DNA from: Carboxylicivirga sp964602515
Lineage (GTDB): Bacteria > Bacteroidota > Bacteroidia > Bacteroidales > Marinilabiliaceae
Reading direction: 5' to 3'
Length of the DNA: 64,000 nucleotides
NCBI GenBank assembly: GCA_964602515.1
Contig: CAZRRJ010000001.1
Location: forward strand, 1 to 64,000
The notes below the pieces were generated by a model. It saw only the letters and a program-made list of their open reading frames with translations. It ran no database searches and was not told the origin of the DNA. Shown here piece after piece: positions 25,867-34,489 of the stretch. How positions within the stretch are numbered: the stretch's first letter is position 1; each line of letters starts with the position of its first letter. The position numbers and the translations under genes were made by a program.

Positions 25867-27837
25867 ATGTTAAAAGTATTAAAGCACATACCTGTTGTTC
25901 TGATCATATTTTTGTGGTTATGGGCTACCATGCTTTGTAGTCCTGAACTAATGCATGGCAATACAGTGGGTAAATGGTTGTGGATACAAATGATTGCAGC
26001 TGTTTCGATTGTATTTATTGTCTTTAATTTAGTCTTCCTTTACAAGAGGATGCAATTATCCAGATTGGATTTAGGGATAACGATATTGGTGTTGTGGTTA
26101 ATGGTAAATAGCCATGATGATTATCTATCCTTAGTTAAGATATCTGCTGTAAGTATATTATACCTGTTTGTAAGGTTGTTTAGTTGGTCAGATGGAATAG
26201 TAAAAACCGTATTAGTTGGTTATTTAACTGTAATGGTTATACAGTGTCTAATTGGTTTATTGCAGTTATATGGATTGTTTCCCTCCAATCATTCCCAATT
26301 TGCTATAAGCGGTAGCTTCCACAACCCGGGGCCCTTTTCGGGCTTCGTGGTTAGTGGTTTGCCTATGGCACTTGGTCTTTACAAGTTGACAGTTAACAAT
26401 AGACAGGGAACAGTTAGCAGTAATCAGTTAGCGGTAAACAGTAATCTGTTGGTAAGGATCAAATATCAGTTTAATAAGATAAATTCCGAACGGCTTCTAA
26501 ATTATTTCTCCCAGGTTGTTATTGTATTGTTACTATTGGTATTGCCGGCAGCACGTTCAAGGGCAGCGTGGCTCGGTGGGTTGGCGGGTTGTGCCTATGT
26601 TTTGTGGCACTTCCGTAAGGAGGTAAAAGTGTCTTTGAGGACCTCTGTGTCTGCTTTGCGCATCTCTGTGTTACAAAAAAGGTGGTTTGTAATTTTAGTC
26701 CTTGTATTACTTTTTGTGGGCGGGGTATATGGTCTTTATAAATTCAAGCAGGGCTCAGCCGATGGCCGGCTGTTGATGTGGCAGGTCTCGTGGGAGATGA
26801 TAAAAGATAAACCCATTATTGGTTGGGGACCGGGAGGATTTGAAGCTCATTATGGCAATTATCAGGCAGAGTGGTTTAAGAGTGGTAAAGGTACTCCTGA
26901 ACATGAACTGGTAGCCGGAATACCCGAAGCACCATTTAATGAGTTTATTCGCATATGGATCGAGTATGGGCTGGTAGGAGTGCTTTTGGTGTTTGGGATG
27001 CTTTATTTTTGTTACACAGAGACTCACCGAGTGAACACAAAGTTACACGGAGAATACTCTGCGAGACAGCGGATATTCGTGTTACTAAAAGGAAGCTTAT
27101 TATCAATAATAGTTTTCAGCCTCTTCTCATATCCTCTGGACGTTGCCCCTATTGTTGTACAGATGGTCATATTAATTGCTCTGATTGCTAATCTGCAACC
27201 TTTAAATCGCCAGTCACTAATGTCTAAATCCTATAAACTAAAACCTCTGTTTTCCACATTAACTGCAATTATACTTCTCCCTCTTGCCTTCTGGTTGGTT
27301 ATCCAAACTATTAATCAATACCAAGGACACAAACACTGGAAGGAGGCTTATCAACTCTACCAATACCAGATCTACGATGATGCCGCAGAAGAATATTTGT
27401 TGGCGATGGGTTATTTACCTGGTAATGGGTTGTTATTACAAATGTATGGTAAGTGCCTGACTATGTCAGTAAATAGAGATCAGTATTCAGTGATCAGTGA
27501 AGAGTTATCAGTAGTCAGGGAAAAGTTGGGTAATGCAAAAGAATTGTTGGAACAAGCAGCACAATTGAGGAGTGATCCAATTTTGTATACTACCCTGGGT
27601 GATACCTATAAGGCATTAGGTTTAATTGAACAAGCGGAAAAGGCTTACTTACATGCCTGGCAAATGGTGCCACATAAGTTTTATCCTAAATACCTTCTGG
27701 CAAAGTTATACAACCAAAATGGTCTGATTCAGCAAGCAACCAAAATAGCCAAAGAATTACTGGAAAAGGAAGTAAAGGTAGAGTCGAGAGCTATTGAAGA
27801 GATAAGAAGTGAATTAAATAGACTTTTGCAAAAGTGA
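25867..27837 (+). CDS. O-antigen ligase/polymerase-like (Wzy_C) membrane protein with C-terminal TPR
   Basis: A 656-residue protein. About ten TM helices occupy residues 8-430. The Wzy_C/O-antigen-ligase signature lies in the periplasmic loop (PAARSRAAWLGGLAGCAYVL; WQVSWEMIKDKPIIGWGPGG; PEAPFNEFIRIWIEYGLVGV). After the last TM, residues about 490-650 form TPR-type helices (LGDTYKALGLIEQAEKAYLH). Such TPR-fused ligases are frequent beside NVEALA peptides in Bacteroidota; their substrate there is not known. Four stretches (about 174-198, 251-272, 381-410, 533-554) are encoded by interspersed short repeats that run in frame. A broken paralog lies at 23000-23664. Confidence 0.85.
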   Translation: MLKVLKHIPVVLIIFLWLWATMLCSPELMHGNTVGKWLWIQMIAAVSIVFIVFNLVFLYKRMQLSRLDLGITILVLWLMVNSHDDYLSLVKISAVSILYLFVRLFSWSDGIVKTVLVGYLTVMVIQCLIGLLQLYGLFPSNHSQFAISGSFHNPGPFSGFVVSGLPMALGLYKLTVNNRQGTVSSNQLAVNSNLLVRIKYQFNKINSERLLNYFSQVVIVLLLLVLPAARSRAAWLGGLAGCAYVLWHFRKEVKVSLRTSVSALRISVLQKRWFVILVLVLLFVGGVYGLYKFKQGSADGRLLMWQVSWEMIKDKPIIGWGPGGFEAHYGNYQAEWFKSGKGTPEHELVAGIPEAPFNEFIRIWIEYGLVGVLLVFGMLYFCYTETHRVNTKLHGEYSARQRIFVLLKGSLLSIIVFSLFSYPLDVAPIVVQMVILIALIANLQPLNRQSLMSKSYKLKPLFSTLTAIILLPLAFWLVIQTINQYQGHKHWKEAYQLYQYQIYDDAAEEYLLAMGYLPGNGLLLQMYGKCLTMSVNRDQYSVISEELSVVREKLGNAKELLEQAAQLRSDPILYTTLGDTYKALGLIEQAEKAYLHAWQMVPHKFYPKYLLAKLYNQNGLIQQATKIAKELLEKEVKVESRAIEEIRSELNRLLQK

Positions 27838-27872
27838 TATATATTATTGTTTAACATTTAAAGTTAATTGAA

Positions 27873-28103
27873 ATGAAAACGAAAGTTTTGAAAGTTATTT
27901 CAGGAGCAGCACTAATGGCAATTATGGCAATCGGTATGCAAACCACCAAAAATGGTGAAGATAATGTAAGTTTGAAATATGTAAGTGTTATGGCTATAGC
28001 GGCATGTGAAGATAGTACTACTGAGGGGCTTGCTTGTCAGTCATTTATTGGCGATGAACATTGCATAAGTGGTGGCGAAGTGGGATCTTACTGTAAAAAA
28101 TAG
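27873..28103 (+). CDS. Secreted cysteine peptide 2, NVEALA-like
   Basis: A 76-residue peptide. Leader: MKTKVLKVISGAALMAIMAI, then a polar linker with D-NVSLKYVSVM and the cleavage motif A-I-A at 41-43. The predicted mature part (from about Ala44) is 33 residues with four cysteines (45, 55, 64, 74 by position in the order AC-, LAC-, EHC-, SYC-). NVSLKYVSVMAIA aligns with the NVEALA core. It lies 35 nt after the ligase-like gene and starts cassette 2 (peptide, propeller, thioredoxin-like). An even cysteine count suggests two disulfides (inference). Confidence 0.75.
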   Translation: MKTKVLKVISGAALMAIMAIGMQTTKNGEDNVSLKYVSVMAIAACEDSTTEGLACQSFIGDEHCISGGEVGSYCKK

Positions 28104-28246
28104 TTGTATTAAGATAAAATTTAGTTAATATATGATACGCATATAATATAGGTTAAATTGTAAATATTTTCTTCTGTTTCACAAGAGGATATGTAATTAC
28201 GAAGAAGACTTTACTTTGTGCGCATCATATTCGAAAATAACATCTC

Positions 28247-29380
28247 ATGGAAAAAAAAGGTAATTTTTATTGGATTTGGTTATTGTTTTTTATTCTATTA
28301 TGCAGTTGCGCCAATAATGATAAGAAGAAATCAGATTCAAATATTATTAAATTGGAAACAACTACGAACAACAATTTAAAAATAAATTATAACTCTAGCA
28401 TAATTCAACTAGAAACAAATTCAGAGTCTATAATCGGTTCCATCACAAAAGTAAACGTTGATCTACCTAATAATAGAGTCTTTGTTTTATCAAACTTTAA
28501 TATTTACATATTTGATTCATCTGGTAAATTTTTGAATAAGTTGCAAGTTGGGAGAGGTCCAGGTGAAGTGTTAATGATCTATTCTTTTGCATTAGATAGT
28601 GTTAATCGTACTTTATATGCTATTGATGAAGGTAGAAGGTTGTGTTCGTTTGATTATAATGGTAAAATGATAAATAAATATGATATTAAAGATTTTGCCA
28701 GTATTGATGTCTTTGTTTTGGATGAGGATAATGTGTTGTTATGTCGTAGTTTTGTTGGTGGGCAGGAAAAGCACTTTGTAGGTTTATATAGCCTCTCTAA
28801 AAAAACGATTATTAAGAAATTTATTTCATCAGAATGCAGTTCTTACCCAAAAACAACTATGGTTACTGCTTCTAATTTTTCATTTAATAATAAAATATAT
28901 TTCTATAGTCCTAATGTATTTGGATTATTTGAATATTCAAACTCAGGATTTGATAAGATTTTAACCATTGATTTAGGAAGTAGATTTGTTCCTGCAAGTA
29001 TATCAGATCAATATAAAGATAAAAACCACTGTGAATTAAGGAAGAAAGCAAAATTGCGACATTACATCCCTTATATAACATCGGCATTTATGTTCAAAGG
29101 ACATTATTTTGTTGTTGTTGATGATGATAAACAGAATTGCTTAGCAATGAATCGGGTAAGTCAAGTTGTTTATAATAAAGGTCCCTTGCATTCGTATTTC
29201 AATTTGCCGGATAAACAGTCATTTAAGTACATTGTAGGTGTTCAGGAGGACATGTTAATATTTAGCTGTAATCCGTTAGAATTTCTCGATGCAGGAGCTG
29301 ATGCAGCAGCAGCTAAAATAGGAAAGCATAATGTAATGATTAATTCTAATCATAATCCATTCTTAGTGTTAGTTAGATAG
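28247..29380 (+). CDS. Six-bladed beta-propeller lipoprotein (cassette 2)
   Basis: A 377-residue lipoprotein with signal MEKKGNFYWIWLLFFILLCSC (Cys21). The fold is an NHL/six-bladed-propeller type: repeated F-x-x-(D/S)-G-K-(F/M)-(L/I) blade ends, such as IYIFDSSGKFLNKLQVGRGP and LCSFDYNGKMINKYDI, and the family hallmark GRGPGEV at the end of an early blade. No catalytic residues are evident. It would sit at the outer membrane facing the periplasm or surface. It lies 143 nt after peptide 2, and in this locus such a gene follows every peptide except peptide 1. Peptide binding is a plausible but unproven role. Confidence 0.85.
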   Translation: MEKKGNFYWIWLLFFILLCSCANNDKKKSDSNIIKLETTTNNNLKINYNSSIIQLETNSESIIGSITKVNVDLPNNRVFVLSNFNIYIFDSSGKFLNKLQVGRGPGEVLMIYSFALDSVNRTLYAIDEGRRLCSFDYNGKMINKYDIKDFASIDVFVLDEDNVLLCRSFVGGQEKHFVGLYSLSKKTIIKKFISSECSSYPKTTMVTASNFSFNNKIYFYSPNVFGLFEYSNSGFDKILTIDLGSRFVPASISDQYKDKNHCELRKKAKLRHYIPYITSAFMFKGHYFVVVDDDKQNCLAMNRVSQVVYNKGPLHSYFNLPDKQSFKYIVGVQEDMLIFSCNPLEFLDAGADAAAAKIGKHNVMINSNHNPFLVLVR

Positions 29381-29546
29381 GAGGTGGCCCCTGATCTAAT
29401 TTTTTGTTTAGCGTATATGTATCTGTTAGAGAATTAATATGTATATGTTTATTTGATTTGGATAAATCTTCTTAATCCCTTAACAAGCAAAAATTAATCA
29501 TTGTCGATATAGGTCTTTTAAGTAGTAAAAATAGAAAATTAGACGA

Positions 29547-30095
29547 ATGAAAAATTATATATTAATATTAAGTTGTGTGCTTTTTGTATCCTGCAAACAA
29601 CTTTCTCCGAATGAAAAGATTATAAAAAAAACTCTTAAAAAGTCTGTTAATCTCAAAATGTTTAAAAATGTTATCGTTGGAGATGAAGTTGTTACATATC
29701 AGAGTATACGAAGTAAGTATGATTATATTTCAGTGGTTTATTTTAAGGATGGATGTTTTTCATGTTATCCAAAATTTGTTGAGTGGCATAACAAAATGGA
29801 TTCAATTGGTATCCCAGATAGTTATACAATGCTTTTTATTATTATGGGTAAAAGCTATCCTGAATTTATAAGCAAGGTACACCAAATTGATTATATATAT
29901 AATAAATATCCAATCATTATGGATTCAAATTCACAATTTTTAGAAAGCAATATTGATATTCCTTTTGATATATTTAATAGTTCAGTTCTAATTGATAAAG
30001 AAAACAAAATCCAATTAATTGGGGCTCCGTATGTTACAACTCAAATGAGGGAGCTGTTTTTTGAGATAGTAGGAGCAAGTTCATTGCCAAAGTAA
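29547..30095 (+). CDS. Thioredoxin-like CxxC lipoprotein (cassette 2)
   Basis: A 182-residue lipoprotein (MKNYILILSCVLFVSC, Cys16). The thioredoxin-like beta-alpha core contains the redox motif C70-F-S-C73 in VVYFKDGCFSCYPKFVEW, and a later cis-Pro-type region before VLIDKENKIQLIGAPY. It is shorter than TlpA/ResA proteins and lacks an AhpC/TSA insert. It is placed after the propeller in a peptide cassette whose product has four cysteines, suggesting a disulfide-forming or isomerising helper (inference). Confidence 0.75.
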   Translation: MKNYILILSCVLFVSCKQLSPNEKIIKKTLKKSVNLKMFKNVIVGDEVVTYQSIRSKYDYISVVYFKDGCFSCYPKFVEWHNKMDSIGIPDSYTMLFIIMGKSYPEFISKVHQIDYIYNKYPIIMDSNSQFLESNIDIPFDIFNSSVLIDKENKIQLIGAPYVTTQMRELFFEIVGASSLPK

Positions 30096-30306
30096 TTTAA
30101 TATTGAGCAATCTATCTTGGATATAATGCATTAAAATAATGAGGTTTAATTGAGTTTCACCATGCAATATATTTAATCCATGTATATTCTGGTTGTAGTT
30201 TATTTTGAGAGCGGTTTAGTTCTGAAAGTGAAGTAGATTACGAATGAGTTGAGGTGGAAATATTTGTAGCTAGGATGTTTGGTTACTGAGGAGATAAAAG
30301 AAGAGG

Positions 30307-31437
30307 ATGAAAATTTGTTTATCAATGAAAAAAGTCTTGAGTAAAAGTATTGATTGGATCGGAAAAAAATGGATACTTATACTAAGTATATTCGTTTTGT
30401 TTTTTGTAGTTAAAAATTATGCTCTATCAATTTATAAAATTCCAACCGGATCGATGTTGCCTAATATCTGGCCCGGAGATTGGGTTGTTGTTAATAAAGT
30501 TGGCTATGGTGGGATTGCCGCTTTGTTTGGCAAAGAAGTACAACTGCCAACATTCAGAAAAATAAAACGGGGCAATGTGATGGTCTTTCATTTTCCCGAG
30601 GGTGACACTGTTTTTAAGTATGATCCGTTTCAGAACTATTATGATCGGAAAAGATGGTCTATTGTTAATAAGCACGGGGCAAATGTAATCTCTACAACTG
30701 TTGAAATACCGCTTAGGTATAGGCTACCGTATGTCAAGCGCTGTTTGGGGCTCCCCGGCGATTCATTGACAATAAGCCGTGGTCGGATAGCTATTAATGG
30801 CTCTTACATAAATGAAAAGTATGCTGTAAAACGGTGGTATCATGTTTATTCAAAGAAAGAAGAAGTAGTAGAAGAAGCGATGGCAAAGGTAGAGCATTCC
30901 TGTTTTAAAACTTGGTATGGTCATTATGTGGCATTGCTAACTTTTTCTGAGTTAAAAGAGAGTCGTATGCTCATTGAGGAAGGTGTTGTGGATAGCATTA
31001 GCCCCTATTATGAAAATTGGGTAAATCATAGTACTTACCCTTTTTTAGGGAATGTGCCAATATCTTGGACCTGGGATAACTACGGACCTGTATATGTCCC
31101 TAAAAAAGGGGATACCTTGAAATTAACAGGTGATTTGTTTTATCGGTATCAGCGTCTAATAGAAACGTATGAGGGTAATGATTTAATGAGACGTGGAGAT
31201 ATTGTACTGATTAACGGGCATCAGACGGATTATTATGTATGTAAACAAAACTATTATTTTATGATGGGTGATAACCGGCATAACAGCATGGATAGCCGTA
31301 ACTGGGGACTGGTACCCGAAAACCATATTATTGGGAGGTTTTTTATGGTGGGATGGAGCACGAATGAAAATAAAGAAAGCTGGGAGTCTGTGCGTTGGAA
31401 TCGGATTGGCAAAAGTCTACAAATATATATGGAGTAA
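30307..31437 (+). CDS. Signal peptidase I (S26 family)
   Basis: A 376-residue type I signal peptidase. One N-terminal TM helix (about 22-40) leads into IPTGSMLPNIWPGDWVVVNK, with catalytic Ser49 in the box B motif. The general-base lysine is Lys144 in PYVKRCLGLPGDSL, and box E is MMGDNRHNSMDSRNWG near residues 320-335. The long insertion between boxes D and E is usual for Bacteroidota LepB. An alternative ATG six codons downstream is possible. The gene is embedded in the peptide locus, away from the usual lepB neighbours; it probably cleaves the A-x-A leaders encoded around it (inference). Confidence 0.92.
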   Translation: MKICLSMKKVLSKSIDWIGKKWILILSIFVLFFVVKNYALSIYKIPTGSMLPNIWPGDWVVVNKVGYGGIAALFGKEVQLPTFRKIKRGNVMVFHFPEGDTVFKYDPFQNYYDRKRWSIVNKHGANVISTTVEIPLRYRLPYVKRCLGLPGDSLTISRGRIAINGSYINEKYAVKRWYHVYSKKEEVVEEAMAKVEHSCFKTWYGHYVALLTFSELKESRMLIEEGVVDSISPYYENWVNHSTYPFLGNVPISWTWDNYGPVYVPKKGDTLKLTGDLFYRYQRLIETYEGNDLMRRGDIVLINGHQTDYYVCKQNYYFMMGDNRHNSMDSRNWGLVPENHIIGRFFMVGWSTNENKESWESVRWNRIGKSLQIYME

Positions 31438-31448
31438 ACTACATAAAC

Positions 31449-33455
31449 ATGAAAACAGTTTTAATATTTTGTACCATAGTGAGCATGTTACTGGCCTGTA
31501 GAGGCCCATTAAAACAAGCTCTCGATCTGGCAGGAGAGAACCGATCAGAATTGGAGAAGGTTCTTGAATATTACAAGTATCAGGGTAATGAAGAAAAATA
31601 TGCAGCCAGTTGCTTCTTAATACAGAATATGATTGGGAATGCATCATGTGATACATCTCATTTGGTTTTATATCGTTCTTTTCTCTCATGGGCTGATAGC
31701 CTGAACAGTGTTCATAAAGACAACTCTAAGCTATTAAAAGAAAAACTAAAAAGCAGTTGGCAGTTATACAAAGATAGTTTGCAGTTGGGTTCGCAATATC
31801 AACAATACTTTGCAGATTGTGAAACAATAGATGCGGATTATTTAATCCGGGAAATTGAACTTGCATATATGTCTTGGAATAATAATCCATATAAAAGCTC
31901 CTTTGCTGATTTTATGGAATATATATTGCCCTACAGACGTATAAATGGACTTCCAATTGAAGATTGGCGTGAGCATTTTTATTTAAAATATAAAAACCAT
32001 TTTCATGATTGTTATCCATTACCATTGCTGAAAGCCTGTGACACTTTGCTGTATGAGTTTAGGGAAATAAAGCATAGTCGCTATATATTGACCGACTATC
32101 CCCTGCTGAAAGTAGAGGATTTCGAACAATTAAAAATAGGGTTATGCTATCATAAATGCTGGTACAACTCAATGGCTTTTTCATCTTTAGGGATTCCATG
32201 TGCCATTGATTTTGTCCCCGCATGGGGCAATAAAAATAGAGGGCATTCATGGAATGTAATTATAGATAACGGAGAGTCACATGCTTTTGAGCCTTTTTGG
32301 GATAACGACCGATGGAAATATAAAAGGATTTACAATAATAAATCCTGGGACAACCGTTATGGAGTCTTCAAACTGCCAAAGGTATATCGTCATACCTTTG
32401 CATCACATCCGGAAGGACCTATACTAGATACAAGGATTCAGCATGAAAACATCCCCAGCTTGTTTAGAAATATAAAGAAGAAAGATGTTTCGCACGAGTA
32501 TTTTGAAGTTCAGGATGTGGAAATAGAACTAAGCAATAAGGTCCCTGACAATACTTATTATTGTTATCTGTGTGTTTTTGGTTACCATCAATGGCATCCT
32601 GTTCAATGGGGTAAAATAGAAGGGGACAAGGTTAAGTTTAAGGCGATGGGTAAAGGAATTGTCTATTTGCCATGCTTTTACCAGAATGGGAGTTTTAAAT
32701 ATGCTGCAGATCCCTTTTTATTAACGGAAAAAGGAGTCATTGAAAGTCTTGTTTCAACTGATGAGATAAAACAGGATATTTCCATCAACCGGTTGATCTA
32801 TCAGAATCCTAACTATGGTGAAGGGATTAAAGGATTGAAAAACTGTAGAATTGAGGTGTCAGACGATGCCTGTTTTTCATCTGCAGATATAGTTTGCCAC
32901 TTGCCTGACAGTATGCTTTACAGATTAAACATTAACTATTTAAAAGAACCGGTTAAAGGACGATATGTGCGAATTATTTTTTCAGATCCGATGACAGATA
33001 TTGCAGAACTACAGTTTTATGCAAAAAAAGTGGGAGGACAACTTGAAAGGTTAGTAGGGCAGGTTATTTTTTCAGAAGGATTAAATACAAATAACATCAG
33101 CAATGTATTTGATGGTTTAACCGCAACATCATGGAGCAATGAACAAGTAGATCTTATTGATAATTGCGATCAACAAATGGCCTGGATTGGTCTGGATTTG
33201 GGCAAAAATACAGAGATTGATGGAATAGGCTATTGTCCAAAGATTGATAGTCAATTATCTGGACAAAATGAATACGAACTGCTTGTTTGGAATGATGGTT
33301 GGAAGCCAATTGCCAGGAAGAAAGGGAATGGGGGTGTACTTAATTATACAGATGTTCCAGCGAATTCATTATTACTGTTAAAAAATAAACAATGGAGTAA
33401 TAGAAGTCGTGAACGAATATTTATTTATAAAAATGGAGAGCAAAAATGGTATTAA
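31449..33455 (+). CDS. Transglutaminase-like/discoidin lipoprotein
   Basis: A 668-residue lipoprotein. ATG at 31449 gives the signal MKTVLIFCTIVSMLLAC (Cys17) and lies 11 nt after the signal peptidase stop; the longer frame start is a TTG inside the previous gene. Around residues 230-290 is a transglutaminase/papain-like core with Cys-x3-Cys-W (CYHKCWYNSMAFSSLGIPCA), then RGHSWNVII with the His, and FEPFWD with the acidic residue, i.e. a Cys-His-Asp order. The C-terminal ~150 residues look like an F5/8 (discoidin-like) carbohydrate-binding domain (NVFDGLTATSW ... MAWIGLDLGKNTEIDGIGY). Substrate unknown. Confidence 0.75.
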   Translation: MKTVLIFCTIVSMLLACRGPLKQALDLAGENRSELEKVLEYYKYQGNEEKYAASCFLIQNMIGNASCDTSHLVLYRSFLSWADSLNSVHKDNSKLLKEKLKSSWQLYKDSLQLGSQYQQYFADCETIDADYLIREIELAYMSWNNNPYKSSFADFMEYILPYRRINGLPIEDWREHFYLKYKNHFHDCYPLPLLKACDTLLYEFREIKHSRYILTDYPLLKVEDFEQLKIGLCYHKCWYNSMAFSSLGIPCAIDFVPAWGNKNRGHSWNVIIDNGESHAFEPFWDNDRWKYKRIYNNKSWDNRYGVFKLPKVYRHTFASHPEGPILDTRIQHENIPSLFRNIKKKDVSHEYFEVQDVEIELSNKVPDNTYYCYLCVFGYHQWHPVQWGKIEGDKVKFKAMGKGIVYLPCFYQNGSFKYAADPFLLTEKGVIESLVSTDEIKQDISINRLIYQNPNYGEGIKGLKNCRIEVSDDACFSSADIVCHLPDSMLYRLNINYLKEPVKGRYVRIIFSDPMTDIAELQFYAKKVGGQLERLVGQVIFSEGLNTNNISNVFDGLTATSWSNEQVDLIDNCDQQMAWIGLDLGKNTEIDGIGYCPKIDSQLSGQNEYELLVWNDGWKPIARKKGNGGVLNYTDVPANSLLLLKNKQWSNRSRERIFIYKNGEQKWY

Positions 33456-33886
33456 TTAAAACTGATAAGAATATGAAGCGAGTAGTTTTGGTATTAATAA
33501 CTGTTATGTGTTTTATGTCAATTGTCTGGAGTTATTTCTGTGTCTTAAATACTGATAATAGTATTGCTAATACAACTCAAATTAATTTTAACCAAACCGA
33601 AATAGATATGGGCCAGTTGCAACAAAGCCACCCACAAACAGTCAGTTTCAAATTTACCAATACAGGTGAATATCCATTGGTTATACAACGGGTTGAAACC
33701 AGTTGTGGCTGTACTGAACCCGTATGGCCAAATCGCCCCATTAAACCAGGCGATTCAAGCGTAATAAAAGTAACCTACGATGCCAAATACCCGGGGCGGT
33801 TTGTAAAAAGCATTACCGTGTTTTGTAATTCGGCAAAAGGAAAGGAAGAATTATTGGTTAAAGGCGAAGTGGCTGTTAGTGAATAG
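33446..33886 (+). CDS. DUF1573 protein, membrane-anchored
   Basis: A 146-residue protein. It overlaps the preceding gene by 10 nt if the ATG at 33446 is used; ATG 33473 gives a cleaner N-terminus (MKRVVLVLITVMCFMSIVWS). After one membrane anchor comes an ASPM/SPD-2/hydin-like Ig domain: INFNQTEIDMGQLQQSHPQT, FKFTNTGEYPLVIQRVETSC, GCTEPVWPNRPIKPGDSSVI. That is the DUF1573 pattern, with the conserved S-C-G-C. These domains are common in Bacteroidota periplasmic proteins next to NVEALA/ligase genes; the role is unknown. Confidence 0.88.
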   Translation: MVLIKTDKNMKRVVLVLITVMCFMSIVWSYFCVLNTDNSIANTTQINFNQTEIDMGQLQQSHPQTVSFKFTNTGEYPLVIQRVETSCGCTEPVWPNRPIKPGDSSVIKVTYDAKYPGRFVKSITVFCNSAKGKEELLVKGEVAVSE

Positions 33887-34193
33887 TGAAATGATAAAAT
33901 AATAAGAAATTAAATAGGGGTGCATCAGATAAATAACACTCTGTGTATCTCCTAGGTTCTCAGTGAATCTCAGCGTAACTAATGAGGGAAAAGAACAGGA
34001 AGCATTCATGTTTGCAGCATCACGCTTCCTGTTCGAGCCCCCTTGCAATAAAGAAAGGAGGTGAGGTGACAAAGATACGATAAAAAAATAATGGAGGTTA
34101 ACAGCACCTGTATTGTGGAAGGATAGATCAATATTAAGCTCGTTAGGTATTGAAAACACCTTAAGGTTTTCCAAATTTTTTTAATAAATGACA
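33887..34193 (+). promoter_or_regulatory. Structured leader upstream of peptide 3
   Basis: It contains in order: a CACAGAGA-type repeat patch (33938-33980); a strong hairpin GAACAGGAAGC/GCTTCCTGTTC at 33993-34034 with a 20-nt loop; AAAGGAGGT near 34054-34062; and a second near-palindrome GAAAACACCTTAAGGTTTTC at 34152-34171 just before the ATG. The whole block is paralogous to 42123-42447 upstream of peptide 4. Stem differences between the two copies are compensated, which supports a functional RNA structure. On the minus strand it also carries a TATCTTTG promoter-like box at 34070-34077. Confidence 0.65.
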
Positions 34194-34436
34194 ATGAAAA
34201 AGTATATTAAAATAACAATAGTTGTTCTAGTTATGGTACTAGGGTATTATGGAAACAAGGCAAATAAAAATGTATTATTTGATTTAGATATGGCCAAAGC
34301 TGAATGTATTCCAGTAACAGAACTACCAGATGGAGGTGCTATACTATTAATGATAGACTGTCATCATCCAGAATGGTTGATTGCAGGTTGTGAAGATGCA
34401 GGTTGGGGTTATTGTTCATACGCAACACTTGGTTAA
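34194..34436 (+). CDS. Secreted cysteine peptide 3, NVEALA-like
   Basis: An 80-residue peptide from the ATG at 34194 (an ATG two codons upstream is also possible). Leader MKKYIKITIVVLVMVLGYYG, then NKNVLFDLDM and the A-K-A motif at 34-36. The predicted mature part has four cysteines (EC-, IDC-, AGC-, GYC-) in about 44 residues. Its tail, PDGGAILLMIDC ... GCEDA, is clearly related to peptide 4 (SGGILLMENC ... GCDDAN). Its leader region is also shared with peptide 4, so the two genes are recent paralogs. It heads cassette 3. Confidence 0.78.
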   Translation: MKKYIKITIVVLVMVLGYYGNKANKNVLFDLDMAKAECIPVTELPDGGAILLMIDCHHPEWLIAGCEDAGWGYCSYATLG

Positions 34437-34454
34437 GGACTTAATTTAAAAATT

Positions 34455-34475
34455 GAGAGGCTATTTTAGCCTCTC
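34455..34475 (+). terminator. Hairpin between peptide 3 and propeller gene
   Basis: GAGAGGCTA-TTT-TAGCCTCTC is a perfect 9-bp stem 18 nt after the peptide stop and 14 nt before the propeller ATG. A pyrimidine-rich TATACTTTTATTT follows, so it can act as a leaky terminator giving more peptide than propeller mRNA. Confidence 0.6.
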
Positions 34476-34489
34476 GTATACTTTTATTT

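Noticed and set aside
34053..34062. Match of the leader (minus strand ACCTCCTTTCTT) to the 3' end of 16S rRNA
   Set aside because: Only about 12 bases match and no upstream rRNA sequence is present, so it is not an rRNA fragment; it is kept only as a conserved leader element.
33851..34194. Minus-strand open frames in the peptide 3 leader that resemble a minus-strand frame at 42306-42497 (shared LLIYP-x-TIQ and YLCH)
   Set aside because: The similarity follows from the paralogous leader DNA itself. The frames cross the covarying hairpin and lack start signals. RNA structure explains the conservation better than a protein.
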